A stretch of 64,000 bases of DNA from Pratylenchus scribneri (GCA_030063045.1 JAQSEB010000176.1:248001-312000), one strand, 5' to 3'; positions 34,350 to 46,282 are shown, numbered from the stretch's first letter. Notes: generated from the sequence alone by a model not told the origin. Numbers and translations: made by a program.

Positions 34350-34893
34350 TAGGAAGCATTTTTGGGAAAAATTTTTCCCTATTGGGCAATTTTTGCTAAA
34401 TTTTCCCGCTTCAGTCAATTTTTGGCTGAAATTTCCCTTTACGGGGCACATTATAGTTTAAATTTTCTCTTTATTGAAACATTTTGGCTTTGTGCTAGGC
34501 AAATTTTACGAATTTATTCCCTACGGCGCTATTTTACTCAAATTTTTCTATTATTAGGTGCGCATTTTTAGTTAAAATTCTTTCATGCCTGACATTTATT
34601 CTAATTTTTCCCTGCGCAACAATTTTGGATATTTTTTCCTTTGAGGGCATTTTCATTTAAACGGACCAAGAAAAAAAAACATAAAAGTTGATGAAGAAAA
34701 TATTGAAAACGATATTTTATTTTGTTTGATTTTTTTATGAAAAATTAAATTTTTTTGAATTTTTCAGGCCGTTTTTCAAAAACCGAATAACCGAACCGAA
34801 ACCGAAGAATTTTCAACCGAAATCGAGACTCAAAAAACGGCCAAAACCGAAACCGAGACCTTCGGTTTAAAACCGACTCTGTCCAACTCTACT
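34350..34893. mobile_element. Decayed right half of a CCGAAACCG-type hAT-like element in copy E
   Basis: It carries the same degenerate 33-35-bp units (GGGCAATTTTTGCTAAATTTT-like) as the element at 12338, followed by AACCGAACCGAAACCGA repeats and a right end near GTTTAAAACCGACTCTGTCC / AACTCTA that matches the 12338 element's GTTTAAAACCGACTTTGAGC / AACCCTA. No left terminus was found. Confidence 0.6.
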
Positions 34894-35459
34894 TGACAAG
34901 CTCTATCGAACTATCGATGGTTATAAATTTTATAGGTCTAGGATCAAGCAATAATAAGTTATTACTTCATTGACAAAAGAATGCGATTTTTTGAGTTTTG
35001 ACCAAAAAAATATTCAAAGAAAATGCCTAAAGGACAAAATATTGAAAATTTTAGAGACAAGAAAATTTTTAAAAAATAATTGGCTCATTTGGCTCATCGT
35101 AACTGTTTTCTTTATTATTTTAAGTTAATTTTTTCTTTTTAGATGCTATATTAAATATTTTAAATTTTCCACTGGCTTAATCATTTCCTTTTTAACAACC
35201 TTCACCAACTATAAAATTATTATAAGAAAATCCTTTGGAAAATTTTTTGTAGAAAACATTAAAAAAATTACCAATGAAATTGAAAATTTTTTCCGATTTT
35301 CTTGTTTTATTTTCTCCTTGAATTGTTTTATTTGTTTCTCATACCGTCCTCCATTATAGTGGCCCACAATTTTGCCATTTTCCTCTTTCAATTGGATTTC
35401 AAAATTTTGTCCGTTCATAGTTAAAATGAATGGGATTGGTTCGATTTCGATCTGTTAAA

Positions 35460-35770
35460 AATTGCTTAACATTTTGTAGAACTCATCGAGTTGTATCGAA
35501 TGGTATATAATTTGTCATGGTTTGGCCAATATATAATTTGTCATGGTTTGGCCCAAAATTAAAGAGTATTAAACCGTCTAAACCATATTTCCAATTTTGT
35601 TACAATTTAATTTTAATTTTTAAACCTTTAATTTTGGGCCAAACCATGATAAATATAAACCCAATCGATACGACTCAATGAAATCTATAAAGTGGTATAT
35701 GATTTGTGGGGTCTAAAACCAGTTTCTAATTTATTTGAAATTAAAAAACGGTTTTTTTTCTGCAAAAAAA
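35460..35770. repeat. Foldback element filling intron 1 of copy E
   Basis: Contains GAGTTGTATCGAATGGTATA and its inverted partner near CCAATCGATACGACTC, with CATGGTTTGG / CCAAACCATG pairs. It is the same intron-dwelling family as in the nuclear receptor and the ET-module gene. A short duplication of GGTATATAATTTGTCATGG lies in the left arm. Confidence 0.75.
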
Positions 35771-36369
35771 ATTTCCTTGAAAAAAATAAGAAAATTTAAT
35801 GGAAAATCATACTGAATTATTGTTGAGCATTTCCACATTCAAAACCAACCAAAATGGCTTTGACGTTTTGCGCTTATGCTCTACAAAAAGAGCCTCCCAT
35901 TTTTCTGGCACATCTAATGCCACAGAATCATCGGATTTTGTTACTTCACTTTTAGCCTCCGGGTCATATTCCAAATGTTTATCATTTTCCGACCATTTGG
36001 CCATTTTCACTAGAAATTGGCCATATTCTTTTGTTAATCCATTTTTGTCAAAATGAATGCGGACAAACATGGAGGAATTTAGGCGGATTAAAATGGAAAA
36101 GAAGTAAAAATATTTAATAAAAGTATTCATCTGTAATAAAAGAAGGGAAATTTGAATTTAAACATTGCGGATGTGAAATTGACTGAATTGAATAAATCCT
36201 TGAATTAATTGGAAATTTCAGAGTTTTGAATTAAACCAAGATACTTTTATGAGAGTGAATGGAAATTTTCAGTGAAATGCAATCCATTAAACTCTGTTTG
36301 GTCGTCTGATCAGGCGGGCACATATTACTATTTTGCAAGATGGAAAATACAAACCACGATTTTGCATTT

Positions 36370-36665
36370 TAGAAATGGCCCATTCCTCTTCTCATTCCAC
36401 AACCTTTTTACTAAAAAATTGGCCAAAAATGGGAAATATGCGCGATATAAACCTCTTCTCTCTTCTTTACCCTTGAAGTCGCCCCCTTCTCCAAGCTCAC
36501 CCAAAAATTAGCCATATAATAGGGACTAGGGAGGAGAGAAAATTAAATCTATTACCTTCCTTGGAAAGACCCACGTAGAGATGCAAAATCAATATTCACG
36601 GTCTACAGCCGCACGCATCTAAAAATGGAGATCCTTCGACTGCATCAAATCTAGCGAGAGAATTG
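36370..36665 (-). promoter_or_regulatory. Conserved upstream block of copy E
   Basis: Ordered similarity to the block at 32030-32290 upstream of copy D (AAAAAATTGGCCAAAAA, GCGCGATATAAAC, GGAGAGAAAATTAAA, CGCACGCATCT). It lies about 240 bases before the E start codon. I infer a family promoter. Confidence 0.5.
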
Positions 36666-36669
36666 GTCC

Positions 36670-37295
36670 CCCCTTTCGGGCTGCATGCTCCTTCTTGATC
36701 GCCCATGAGAAATCTCAAAATTTGAGATTTTGCCAACGATTGCATGGCACTAGGCATTGACTCTTTCAACTGCAGCAGATGTTAAGGGAATTTTCTAAGC
36801 AACGACCAAATTTTGACTGCTAATTCGTTGTTTCGATTTGGATCCATCGCTGATGAAGAAATTATCATTTTCACCGTTATTTAGGATGGAACTCTTTTAG
36901 GATAGATGATGGAACTTAATTTAGCATAGAGAAACTTTAAAAAAAAACAATTTCAAATTTCATTACTTTTTTGTAAGCAATTTCAAATTTGAAGAATCTC
37001 AAATTTTCATATTTATATGATATTAATAATTAATAAAAAATGTAAATGTTCATATTATGATTATTTTTAAATTTCAATTCAATCAAATTTTGTTAATTAA
37101 AATAGACGTAATAAGAATATATTGTTTATAATATTATTTATAATAGAAATTTATTTTGATTATTTTTATTGGATTCATCAAATTTAAAGTGCCACCAATA
37201 AAATTATTCAATTTATTGGATGTAATCGCCGTATTATTTTGTTGCTGTTGTTGTACTTCAATTTTATTGGATTTCTTGCATATTAATTCCGCCAG
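36670..37295. other. AT-rich spacer before the minisatellite
   Basis: No gene is seen. The last 40 bases (ATTAATTCCGCCAGTTCTA) already contain diverged repeat units. Confidence 0.4.
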
Positions 37296-40200
37296 TTCTA
37301 TTTTTAATAATTCCGCCTGTTCTAATTTATTAATTCCGCCTGTTCTAATTTATTAATTCCGCCTGTTCTGATTTATTAATTCCGCCTGTTCTAATTTATT
37401 AATTCCGTCTGTTCCGATTTATTAATTCTGATTTATTAATTCCGCCTGTTCTGATTTATTAATTCCGCATGTTCTAATTTATTAATTCCGCCTGTTCCGA
37501 TTTATTAATTCCGCCTGTTCCGATTTATTAATTCCGCCTGTTCTGATTTATTAATTCCGCCTGTTCTAATTTATTAATTCCGCCTGTTCTAATTTATTAA
37601 TTCCGCCTGTTCTAATTTATTAATTCCGCCTGTTCTGATTTATTAATTCCGCCTGTTCTAATTTATTAATTCCGCCTGTTCTAATTTATTAATTCCGCCT
37701 GTTCTGATTTATTAATTCCGCCTGTTCCGATTTATTAATTCCGCCTGTTCTAATTTATTAATTCCGCCTGTTCTAATTTATTAATTCCGTCTGTTCCGAT
37801 TTATTAATTCTGATTCATTAATTCCGCCTGTTCTGATTTATTAATTCCGCATGTTCTAATTTATTAATTCCGCCTGTTCCGATTTATTAATTCCGCCTGT
37901 TCTGATTTTATTAATTCTGATTTATTAATTCCGCCTGTTCTGATTTATTAATTCCGCATGTTCTAATTTATTAATTCCGCCTGTTCTAATTTATTAATTC
38001 CGCCTGTTCTAATTTATTAATTCCGCCTGTTCTAATTTATTAATTCTGCCTGTTCTAATTTATTAATTCCGCCTGTTCTGATTTATTAATTCCGCCTGTT
38101 CCGATTTATTAATTCCGCCTGTTCTGATTTTATTAATTCTGATTTATTAATTCCGCCTGTTCTGATTTTATTAATTCTGATTTATTAATTCCGCATGTTC
38201 TAATTTATTAATTCCGCCTGTTCTAATTTATTAATTCCGCCTGTTCTAATTTATTAATTCCGCCTGTTCTAATTTATTAATTCCGCCTGTTCTAATTTAT
38301 TAATTCCGCCTGTTCTAATTTATTAATTCCGCCTGTTCTAATTTATTAATTCCGCCTGTTCTAATTTATTAATTCCGCCTGTTCTAATTTATTAATTCCG
38401 CCTGTTCCGATTTATTAATTCCGCCTGTTCTAATTTATTAATTCCGCCTGTTCTAATTTATTAATTCCGCCTGTTCTAATTTATTAATTCCGCCTGTTCT
38501 AATTTATTAATTCCGCCTGTTCTAATTTATTAATTCCGCCTGTTCTAATTTATTAATTCCGCCTGTTCTAATTTATTAATTCCGCCTGTTCTAATTTATT
38601 AATTCCGCCTGTTCTAATTTATTAATTCCGCCTGTTCCGATTTATTAATTCCGCCTGTTCTGATTTTATTAATTCTGATTTATTAATTCCGCCTGTTCTG
38701 ATTTATTAATTCCGCCTGTTCTGATTTTATTAATTCTGATTTATTAATTCCGCCTGTTCTGATTTATTAATTCCGCCTGTTCCGATTTATTAATTCCGCC
38801 TGTTCTGATTTTATTAATTCTGATTTATTAATTCCGCCTGTTCTGATTTATTAATTCCGCATGTTCTAATTTATTAATTCCGCCTGTTCTAATTTATTAA
38901 TTCCGCCTGTTCTGATTTATTAATTCCGCCTGTTCCGATTTATTAATTCCGCCTGTTCTGATTTATTAATTCCGCCTGTTCTGATTTATTAATTCCGCCT
39001 GTTCTAATTTATTAATTCCGCCTGTTCTGATTTATTAATTCCGCCTGTTCCGATTTATTAATTCCGCCTGTTCTGATTTATTAATTCCGCCTGTTCTAAT
39101 TTATTAATTCCGCCTGTTCTGATTTATTAATTCCGCATGTTCTAATTTATTAATTCCGCCTGTTCTAATTTATTAATTCCGCCTGTTCTGATTTATTAAT
39201 TCCGCATGTTCTAATTTATTAATTCCGCCTGTTCTAATTTATTAATTCCGCCTGTTCTAATTTATTAATTCCGCCTGTTCTAATTTATTAATTCTGCCTG
39301 TTCTAATTTATTAATTCCGCCTGTTCTGATTTATTAATTCCGCCTGTTCCGATTTATTAATTCCGCCTGTTCTGATTTTATTAATTCTGATTTATTAATT
39401 CCGGCTGTTCTGATTTTATTAATTCTGATTTATTAATTCCGCCTGTTCTAATTTATTAATTCCGCCTGTTCTGATTTATTAATTCCGCATGTTCTAATTT
39501 ATTAATTCCGCCTGTTCTAATTTATTAATTCCGCCTGTTCTAATTTATTAATTCCGCCTGTTCTAATTTATTAATTCTGCCTGTTCTAATTTATTAATTC
39601 CGCCTGTTCTGATTTATTAATTCCGCCTGTTCCGATTTATTAATTCCGCCTGTTCTGATTTTATTAATTCTGATTTATTAATTCCGCCTGTTCTGATTTT
39701 ATTAATTCTGATTTATTAATTCCGCATGTTCTAATTTATTAATTCCGCCTGTTCTAATTTATTAATTCCGCCTGTTCTAATTTATTAATTCCGCCTGTTC
39801 TAATTTATTAATTCCGCCTGTTCTAATTTATTAATTCCGCCTGTTCCGATTTATTAATTCCGCCTGTTCTGATTTTATTAATTCTGATTTATTAATTCCG
39901 CCTGTTCTGATTTATTAATTCCGCCTGTTCCGATTTATTAATTCCGCCTGTTCTGATTTTATTAATTCTGATTTATTAATTCCGCCTGTTCTGATTTATT
40001 AATTCCGCATGTTCTAATTTATTAATTCCGCCTGTTCTAATTTATTAATTCCGCCTGTTCTGATTTATTAATTCCGCCTGTTCCGATTTATTAATTCCGC
40101 CTGTTCCGATTTATTAATTCCGCCTGTTCCGATTTATTAATTCCGCCTGTTCCGATTTATTAATTCCGCCTGTTCCGATTTATTAATTCCGCCTGTTCCG

Positions 40201-40950
40201 ATTTATTAATTCCGCCTGTTCCGATTTATTAATTCCGCCTGTTCCGATTTATTAATTCCGCCTGTTCTGATTTATTAATTCCGCCTGTTCCGATTTATTA
40301 ATTCCGCCTGTTCTGATTTATTAATTCCGCCTGTTCCGATTTATTAATTCCGCCTGTTCTGATTTAAATTCCGCCTGTTCCGATTTATTAATTCCGCCTG
40401 TTCTGATTTATTAATTCCGCCTGTTCCGATTTATTAATTCCGCCTGTTCTGATTTTATTAATTCTGATTTATTAATTCCGCCTGTTCTGATTTATTAATT
40501 CCGCATGTTCTAATTTATTAATTCCGCCTGTTCTAATTTATTAATTCCGCCTGTTCTGATTTATTAATTCCGCCTGTTCCGATTTATTAATTCCGCCTGT
40601 TCCGATTTATTAATTCCGCCTGTTCCGATTTATTAATTCCGCCTGTTCCGATTTATTAATTCCGCCTGTTCCGATTTATTAATTCCGCCTGTTCCGATTT
40701 ATTAATTCCGCCTGTTCCGATTTATTAATTCCGCCTGTTCCGATTTATTAATTCCGCCTGTTCTGATTTATTAATTCCGCCTGTTCCGATTTATTAATTC
40801 CGCCTGTTCTGATTTATTAATTCCGCCTGTTCTGATTTATTAATTCCGCCTGTTCTGATTTATTAATTCCGCCTGTTCCGATTTATTAATTCCGCCTGTT
40901 CTGATTTAAATTCCGCCTGTTCCGATTTATTAATTCCGCCTGTTCTGATT
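37296..40950. repeat. 3.6-kb minisatellite, 23-bp unit
   Basis: About 155-160 copies of a unit close to TTAATTCCGCCTGTTCTAAT followed by TTA. Main variants differ at one or two bases after TGTTC (TAA, TGA or CGA before TTT), at GCCTG/GCATG, and by an inserted partial unit TTTTATTAATTCTGA. The variants recur in the same order over longer blocks, which indicates higher-order duplication. A homogeneous CGATTT block dominates 40070-40930. The unit length is not a multiple of three, so frames break quickly and no protein is implied. It lies between copy E's upstream region and the 3' end of the ET-module gene. Confidence 0.95.
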
Positions 40951-41372
40951 TTACTAATTTCGCATTTTCAATTTAATTTATAGTAGGAAAAATCAATAAA
41001 TATTTTATTAGCTATATTTCTTAAAATTTTTATTTTCCTTCAGCTATCCTCATCATTTCCTTGGTCATTTATGTGCCATTTTCTTGTAAAAATTTTTCCC
41101 ACCGCTTTTCCTCGATTCTTAATCTGCCTTTTAAATGCTTCTTTTAGCAATTCTTTTAGAATTAAAGCTATTCTAAATGATATAATGAAATTGAAACTCG
41201 TATTTTCAAAAGGCTATCACAAAGTTGGTTTGACAAATGCTAGATAAAAATTTCTGAATTTGCACCATTTTCAGTTTAATTAGGATTAGCTTTTCTCTGA
41301 AATGATTATTTTCGAGTAAAATAAAATCGAAATTTATGCAACAGGGATATATTCAAAAGCAAGAATAGTTTA
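40951..41372. other. Spacer between minisatellite and ET-module gene
   Basis: AT-rich, with no supported feature; it contains the 3' flank of the gene on the minus strand. Confidence 0.4.
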
Positions 41373-42450
41373 TTATTCATCAATAATTTTGTTGCACAAA
41401 TCCTCCTCACATGTGGTGCATGTTCCACCACCGGGACAAAAGTGCTGAATTGCCAAATTGCAAAATCCAAATCCACAATCTCGATATTCTAAGAAATAGA
41501 TTATTAATTTTGATACATTTTATATTGGCCATACCATCACCATTAGTGCAAAAGAAAGTGGCGCAATCAAAAAAACCATTTGGAACGATTGGCATCGATG
41601 TGTTCTTATTACAATCCACCGGTACAACATTCTTATCTTTCCCTTTGTAACAATGGAGGGCATCTGTGAAGATGGCAAAAATGAAAAAGAAAATATTTTT
41701 TACCGACAAAATTTTTTACCTATAAAAATATTTTTTAAGGTCAAAACTGTTTTTGACTTCTAATGAATCAGAAACCGGTTTTAGATCCTACAAAGCTTAT
41801 ACCATTTTGTAGATTTCATCAGACGCATCGAATGGTATATAAAATATCAAGTTTTGGCCCAAATTAAAGAGTTTAAAACCAAAAACAGAAAAATGGTTTA
41901 AATGGTTTAATACCCTTTAATTTTGACCAAACCATGACAAAATATATATAATTCGATGCGTTTCGATGAGATCTACAAAAAAGTATAAGGTTTATAGGGT
42001 CTAAAACCGGTTTTCTGATTTATTAGAAGTCAAAATGCTCTTTTGTCTGCAAAAAAATTTCCTTAATCAAATTTATAAAATATGAAATAATTGAGAATTG
42101 ATGGGATAATATTAATCTGCCAAAATTCTTTCGTTTCGAAAAATATTATATTTTGAAGCCATATAACTTGGCCATAACTAAGTATTATGCCTCAGGGTTA
42201 GTTTCAAGGCAAGATGGGATTAGGGGCTAATAAGGGGTTAAGGAATCTTAAAGAAGTCTAATTTGGCCAAGTTATATGGCCTCAAAATAATATTTTTCGA
42301 CCAAATTAATAGACTCCCTTGATAATTTTTTATTTAGACATATCATAAAAATAATACTTATGTAATTCAATTAAATTCTAACTTACCACCAACGTTAAAA
42401 ACCCAAATAAAAATTAGCGAAATTATAAAAATTTTGTTAAATAAAAGCAT
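41373..42450 (-). CDS. Small secreted ten-cysteine protein, ET-module / Ly6-like
   Basis: Exons 42450-42387, 41663-41535 and 41488-41373 join in phase, giving 102 residues. The N-terminus is a signal peptide (MLLFNKIFIISLIFIWVFNV). The mature part begins near ALHCYKGKDKNVV and contains ten cysteines in the order HC, DC, DC, FC, DC, FC, FC, TC, TC, LC. It closes with CTTCEEDLCN, matching the CxxDLCN end of the nematode ET module and of Ly6/uPAR-type folds. There is no hydrophobic tail after LCN, so it is probably secreted, not GPI-anchored. Intron 1 is largely a foldback element. Substrate or partner unknown. Confidence 0.8.
41695..42060. repeat. Foldback element in intron 1 of the ET-module gene
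   Basis: Arms: AATCAGAAACCGGTTTTAGA at the left and TCTAAAACCGGTTTTCTGAT at the right, with CAGACGCATCGAATGGTATA and ATTCGATGCGTTTCG cores. Same family as 9735 and 19840. Confidence 0.8.
42136..42300. repeat. Foldback element in intron 1 of the ET-module gene (second)
   Basis: TCGAAAAATATTATATTTTG / GCCATATAACTTGGCC at the left pairs with GGCCAAGTTATATGGC / CAAAATAATATTTTTCGA at the right. Confidence 0.7.
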
Positions 42451-42779
42451 TTTTGAATGGAATTTAAAATTTTTATTTTAAAAATTTAGAAATGATAAAA
42501 AACGAAAAATTTCATCCTTTTAAAAAAATAATTTATTTTTTTTTGGTACAATAATAAATGGTTCTATTTGCATTTTTATTTTTTTTAAATAAATTTTATT
42601 TTAAGCTAAATTTACATTTTATTATTCTGATATTAACGACATTTAAAATAAAATAAGGAACGATAAAAAAAGAATAGGAAAATAAATGGGCTATGGGCAT
42701 GAATTATGAAATGAATGAAATTATATATTTTTTCAATAATTATATAAATGATAAAAAATGCCAAAAATTTCTGTTAAAA

Positions 42780-42875
42780 AATTATTCTTGAATGCCACAA
42801 AATTATGAATGAAGTGCCGGCATCGCGAAAAATATTGAGCCATTTTTGCATGAACATCAACAAACATTTAAGAAT
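42780..42875 (-). pseudogene. Relic of the terminal exon of the FLYWCH/AT-hook gene
   Basis: On the minus strand this stretch aligns over about 85 bases with the last exon and 3' flank of the big gene at 46283 (GATGTT..GCA.AAAAATGG.TCAAT.TTTT, then CACTTCAT..TAATTTT.TGGCATTCAAG). It is not open in the corresponding frame. I infer a small duplication that now lies downstream of the F-box-like gene. Confidence 0.5.
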
Positions 42876-43337
42876 TTGCAACCCTAAAATTTTAAAAATT
42901 TTGTTATCGGAATATTTTTATTTTTGCAATCAGCAGATTGAATGAAGCAAATTGTGGGAATATGAGTCTATTTTCTATATAATTTGGCCATTAATTATTC
43001 GATGGAATGGATTAGATGTACTTTCAGTATTGTCGGTTCAGTATCTACTTGCAAATTTTTTTCACTCGTAAAATAACTCTGTTGTCCCAAAATTAATAAT
43101 CTAAAAATCTCAGTCCTAAAATAAAAAATTTCTAAGGCAAGAAAAAACAGGTAGATGGCTTCATCAATATCATATCTTTTCTTAAATACTTCAATATATG
43201 TTTTTATTTCTAATAAGTTACATTTCTCATAAACGCCAATTAGTTTTTTTTTGGGTTTTTTCATCTACTCTCCGAAAACGTTGATATTAATAATAAGATT
43301 GCCATGTTTTGGACAATTCTAGCAAGAAAACTCGAAG

Positions 43338-43732
43338 GAGGACGTTTCAGTGCCGGCCGTTTCAGTGCCAGCGACTTTGACGAGTCATAACTCTGCAAAG
43401 AAGAAACCATTTGAGACAATATTGGTATCATTGGATAGAGCTGATCAAACTCTATTAAATGATATATAGCAATTTATGAAAAGTTAAACTTCCTCTTAAT
43501 TACAAGCTTCTAAGTAAGAAAAAGCGACTTGTATTAACTTTTTCAACATTAAGTCACTTAAATTTTCATTTATCAAAAAAGCTTTATACCCTATTCAATA
43601 GAGCTTGAATAGCTCTATTAAATGATACCAAGTATGCATCAAATGGTTTCTTTATTGCTGAGATATGAGTCGTCAAAGTGGCTGGCACTGAAACGGCCGG
43701 CACTGAAACGGCCGGCACTGAAACGTCCCCCA
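43338..43732. repeat. Foldback element with GACGTTTCAGTGCCGGCCG ends
   Basis: The left arm has GACGTTTCAGTGCCGGCCG and TTTCAGTGCCAGCGACTTTG. The right arm has the inverse with three CGGCCGGCACTGAAACG-type units, one more than on the left. The inner GACGAGTCATAACTC and GAGATATGAGTCGTC also pair. Confidence 0.75.
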
Positions 43733-43874
43733 CCGAGAAAACTGTGTGTAATTTGAGTGCCCATTTTCAACTTGGGAGAGGGGGAACCAGAGGTACAATT
43801 TAGGAATTTACCAGCAGTTTTCACTTCAAAGTTCAAACAAACCAAATATTGGTGAAGCAAAAAAAAAGCCTTAC

Positions 43875-45993
43875 CTTTCTGTAAACATTAATATGACGAT
43901 TTGTGTTGTAAAAAACCAATTTGTCTTCAATACCATTGTACATTGTTTCCACCATTTTGTTGATCAAAAGCATATTTCCCTCATGCTCTTTGCCATCGAG
44001 CACAATTGGATGCGAGTGAAGAAATATCGCAGATGAAAATTCGTCATCATCCTCCTCAATTACAAAACATTTGACCGATAAAAGTTCATTTGTTGTCTGA
44101 TTTACATGGCGTATCGCTTCAAATTCGTGACGTTTTTCCGCATCAATACATCCCATTGTGAAGCAAACAATAAAATGTGTTGGCTTCGTGGACTGCATGA
44201 ATTGCTGAAATTAAAAAATTTTTGAAAAATTTTTGTGGAAGTTCATAATTTTATTGCTGATTAATGAGAGAGAAGCGATTTTGATTAATGTTAGGTTTTT
44301 AAGACAGGTTTACATTTTTCGTATTTTTAAAATTAAAAAGATTAAATTGGAATGAATTTTTTCAAGAAATGAAATATACAATATATATTATTAGATGTAT
44401 TATACAAGTTCCTAACGGCTAACGGATATGCGAATGTTTGTTGTGGGCCGGTTTTTGGCGAACTTGTTTTTGCTTTATAAATCGTCGCAAAACGCAAACT
44501 GAGTCGTTTTAAATGTTTTTAAATTATTTGATAGAGCAATGCATTACTATCGAATGATATAAAAATAATCTTATAATATTTTAAATAGAGAAAATTATGA
44601 TGTTTTGAATAAAAATGGGCAAAATAGTGTGAAATTTGAAGGTTTTTGAATTTTAAAAAAATGTAAAACATAGGTTTTATTATTTTATTTTTATATGTGC
44701 TGATAGAGAATTTTTTGCTCTATTCAATGATAAAAAAAACATTAAAAAACATTCATTAGGGGCTGAGCTATTAGCTTTCGCCACAAAACGGCAGCGACAC
44801 AAACCGTCCCGCTCCGGTTCCTAACACATAGAGCCACAATTTCGGGTTTTTATAAATATTATGAGCAAATTTCACATTTAAGCCATTTTATTACCTATAC
44901 TTACTTTAGAAATACGGTTAATTTGAATATCGCATATTTTTGAAGGAATATTGTCAACTTTGAGTATGCGAGGCTGATCACCAACATTTGCATCATCATT
45001 GTCAATAATTTCATTGTGATCTGCTGTATTCCCATCAAACAAAAGCCATTTTCGCAATATGGCCATTCTTCGGTCCTCTTCATATTCTTCATCCAAATGT
45101 TCCCCATCTTCATTGGGCTAAAAAACATTTTTTTTTATTATATTGCCCAATTTCCTTCTATAATTTACTTTTCCGCATTTTTCCACCTGAAAATAATAGT
45201 ATGAAACCATTTTTGTCGAAAAAAATTTGTCCACAAATTTTTCATAAATCAAATCAAGGCATTGATAATCATAGAAATGGATTGAATTGATGGATTTGAT
45301 CAAAGGAAGCAATTTGTCAAGGAAATCCGGAACTTGATATGAATTTTCGTAAAAGTCGAACCCAAAATGGTCAAAATTGCACCACAAATTCACATTCGAA
45401 AGTAATGGCCGCAGATTGGTGAAGAAAATGGTCATTAATGAACAATCAATCTCATCATCTTGAGCACTGTAAATTATTTTATGATTTTGGATTTAAAAAA
45501 AATTAAAAATTTTCTTATTTCATATTATTATTGAATTAATTCAAAATATAAAGTTTATTGCATTTCACCTCAATAATCATCTCTTATGTCTCAATTAATT
45601 CCGCCAAATTATATTCTTTTCAATTTTATATTAAATATTTATATTATTCTATTTTATGTTGTACCATTTGAATATTTTTTTATATAATTTATAATCAAAC
45701 CAAATCTCGATTGATTCAAAATCTATGATATTGGCTGGCATTTCAGTCTCGGCCATTTTGTGATAGCTATTATTGCCTCCAAAATTTAATTGCCCAAGTT
45801 TTACTTTTCCATATTCATGAAGCCATAACATAACAATAGCAGCAAAAGATTGACTCCCAATTCCCTCCAGACGAAGTGCCAATTGATGACGAGATATTGA
45901 AGCAAAAACATCCACCCAAACTTCCAATGGCAAAAGGCTAAAATTAATTAATGAATTACGATATTATTTAATTTATTAAAGTCACATTTTCAT
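43875..45993 (-). CDS. F-box-like protein (heteroderid-type family), 3' end unresolved
   Basis: Exons 45993-45986, 45937-45665, 45466-45187, 45117-44905 and 44204-43875 join in phase (402 codons). The start MKILLPLEVWVDVFASISRH matches the F-box helix pattern LPxEVxxDVFxxLxRxxL. Then come RLEGIGSQSFAAIVMLWLHE and a leucine-rich, LRR-like body (NLRPLLSNVNLWCNFDHFGF, FLDKLLPLIKSINSIHFYDY). The later exons (RRMAILRKWLLFDGN; FIVCFTMGCIDAEKRHEFEA) follow the layout I remember for expanded F-box proteins of cyst nematodes. It would act in substrate recognition for an SCF ubiquitin ligase. The 8-nt first exon is inferred from phase only. The last exon after 43875 was not found; a foldback element lies there. 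Confidence 0.65.
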
Positions 45994-46282
45994 AAAATTC
46001 GCCTTTTCAGGGTAGAAATATTTTATTCTCCTTTCTAAAAATCAGATTTATTAAGATATTATTTAATTATAAAAATATAAATTAATATTTGATAATATTT
46101 TTTATATATTTCCATCAAATAACACAAAATTTATTTATTCAATTCAAAATAGATGAAAAAAGGAAATAAAATAATTATTGAAAATTGAATAAATTGAAAT
46201 TTTTTTTAAAACTGTTCAATGAAAAAAATTGAAAAATTCCCAAAATGTCTAATAAAAAATTGGGTCTTGAATGCCAATAAAA

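Larger units (their letters stand above)
33623..36130 (-). pseudogene. Secreted-family copy E, missing its large exon
   Basis: Exon 1 (36130-35813) encodes MNTFIKYFYFFSILIRLNSS, GQFLVKMAKWSENDKHLEYD and ALDVPEKWEALF. Exon 2 (35451-35272) has EIEPIPFILTMNGQ and LKEENGKIVGHYNGG. The tail exon (33741-33623) has DEGEESEFCNIFNQENPPN and SESSNSHSGK, the same length as copy D's tail. No large exon is found between 35272 and 33741; the space is occupied by a decayed hAT-like element. Exon 2 ends in phase 0 but the tail needs phase 1, so direct splicing would shift the frame. I infer loss of the large exon by insertion and deletion. Confidence 0.65.

Noticed and set aside
37296..40950. Array of direct repeats resembling CRISPR
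   Set aside because: The repeats are contiguous with no unique spacers, in a eukaryotic context; it is a minisatellite.
42995..43264. 89-codon frame between foldback elements as the last exon of the F-box-like gene
   Set aside because: I could not find an in-phase acceptor or a family match, so it is not included.
44420..44830. Possible further TIR element in the intron of the F-box-like gene
   Set aside because: GTTCCTAAC occurs at both ends as a direct repeat, but internal pairing is weak; termini not convincing.
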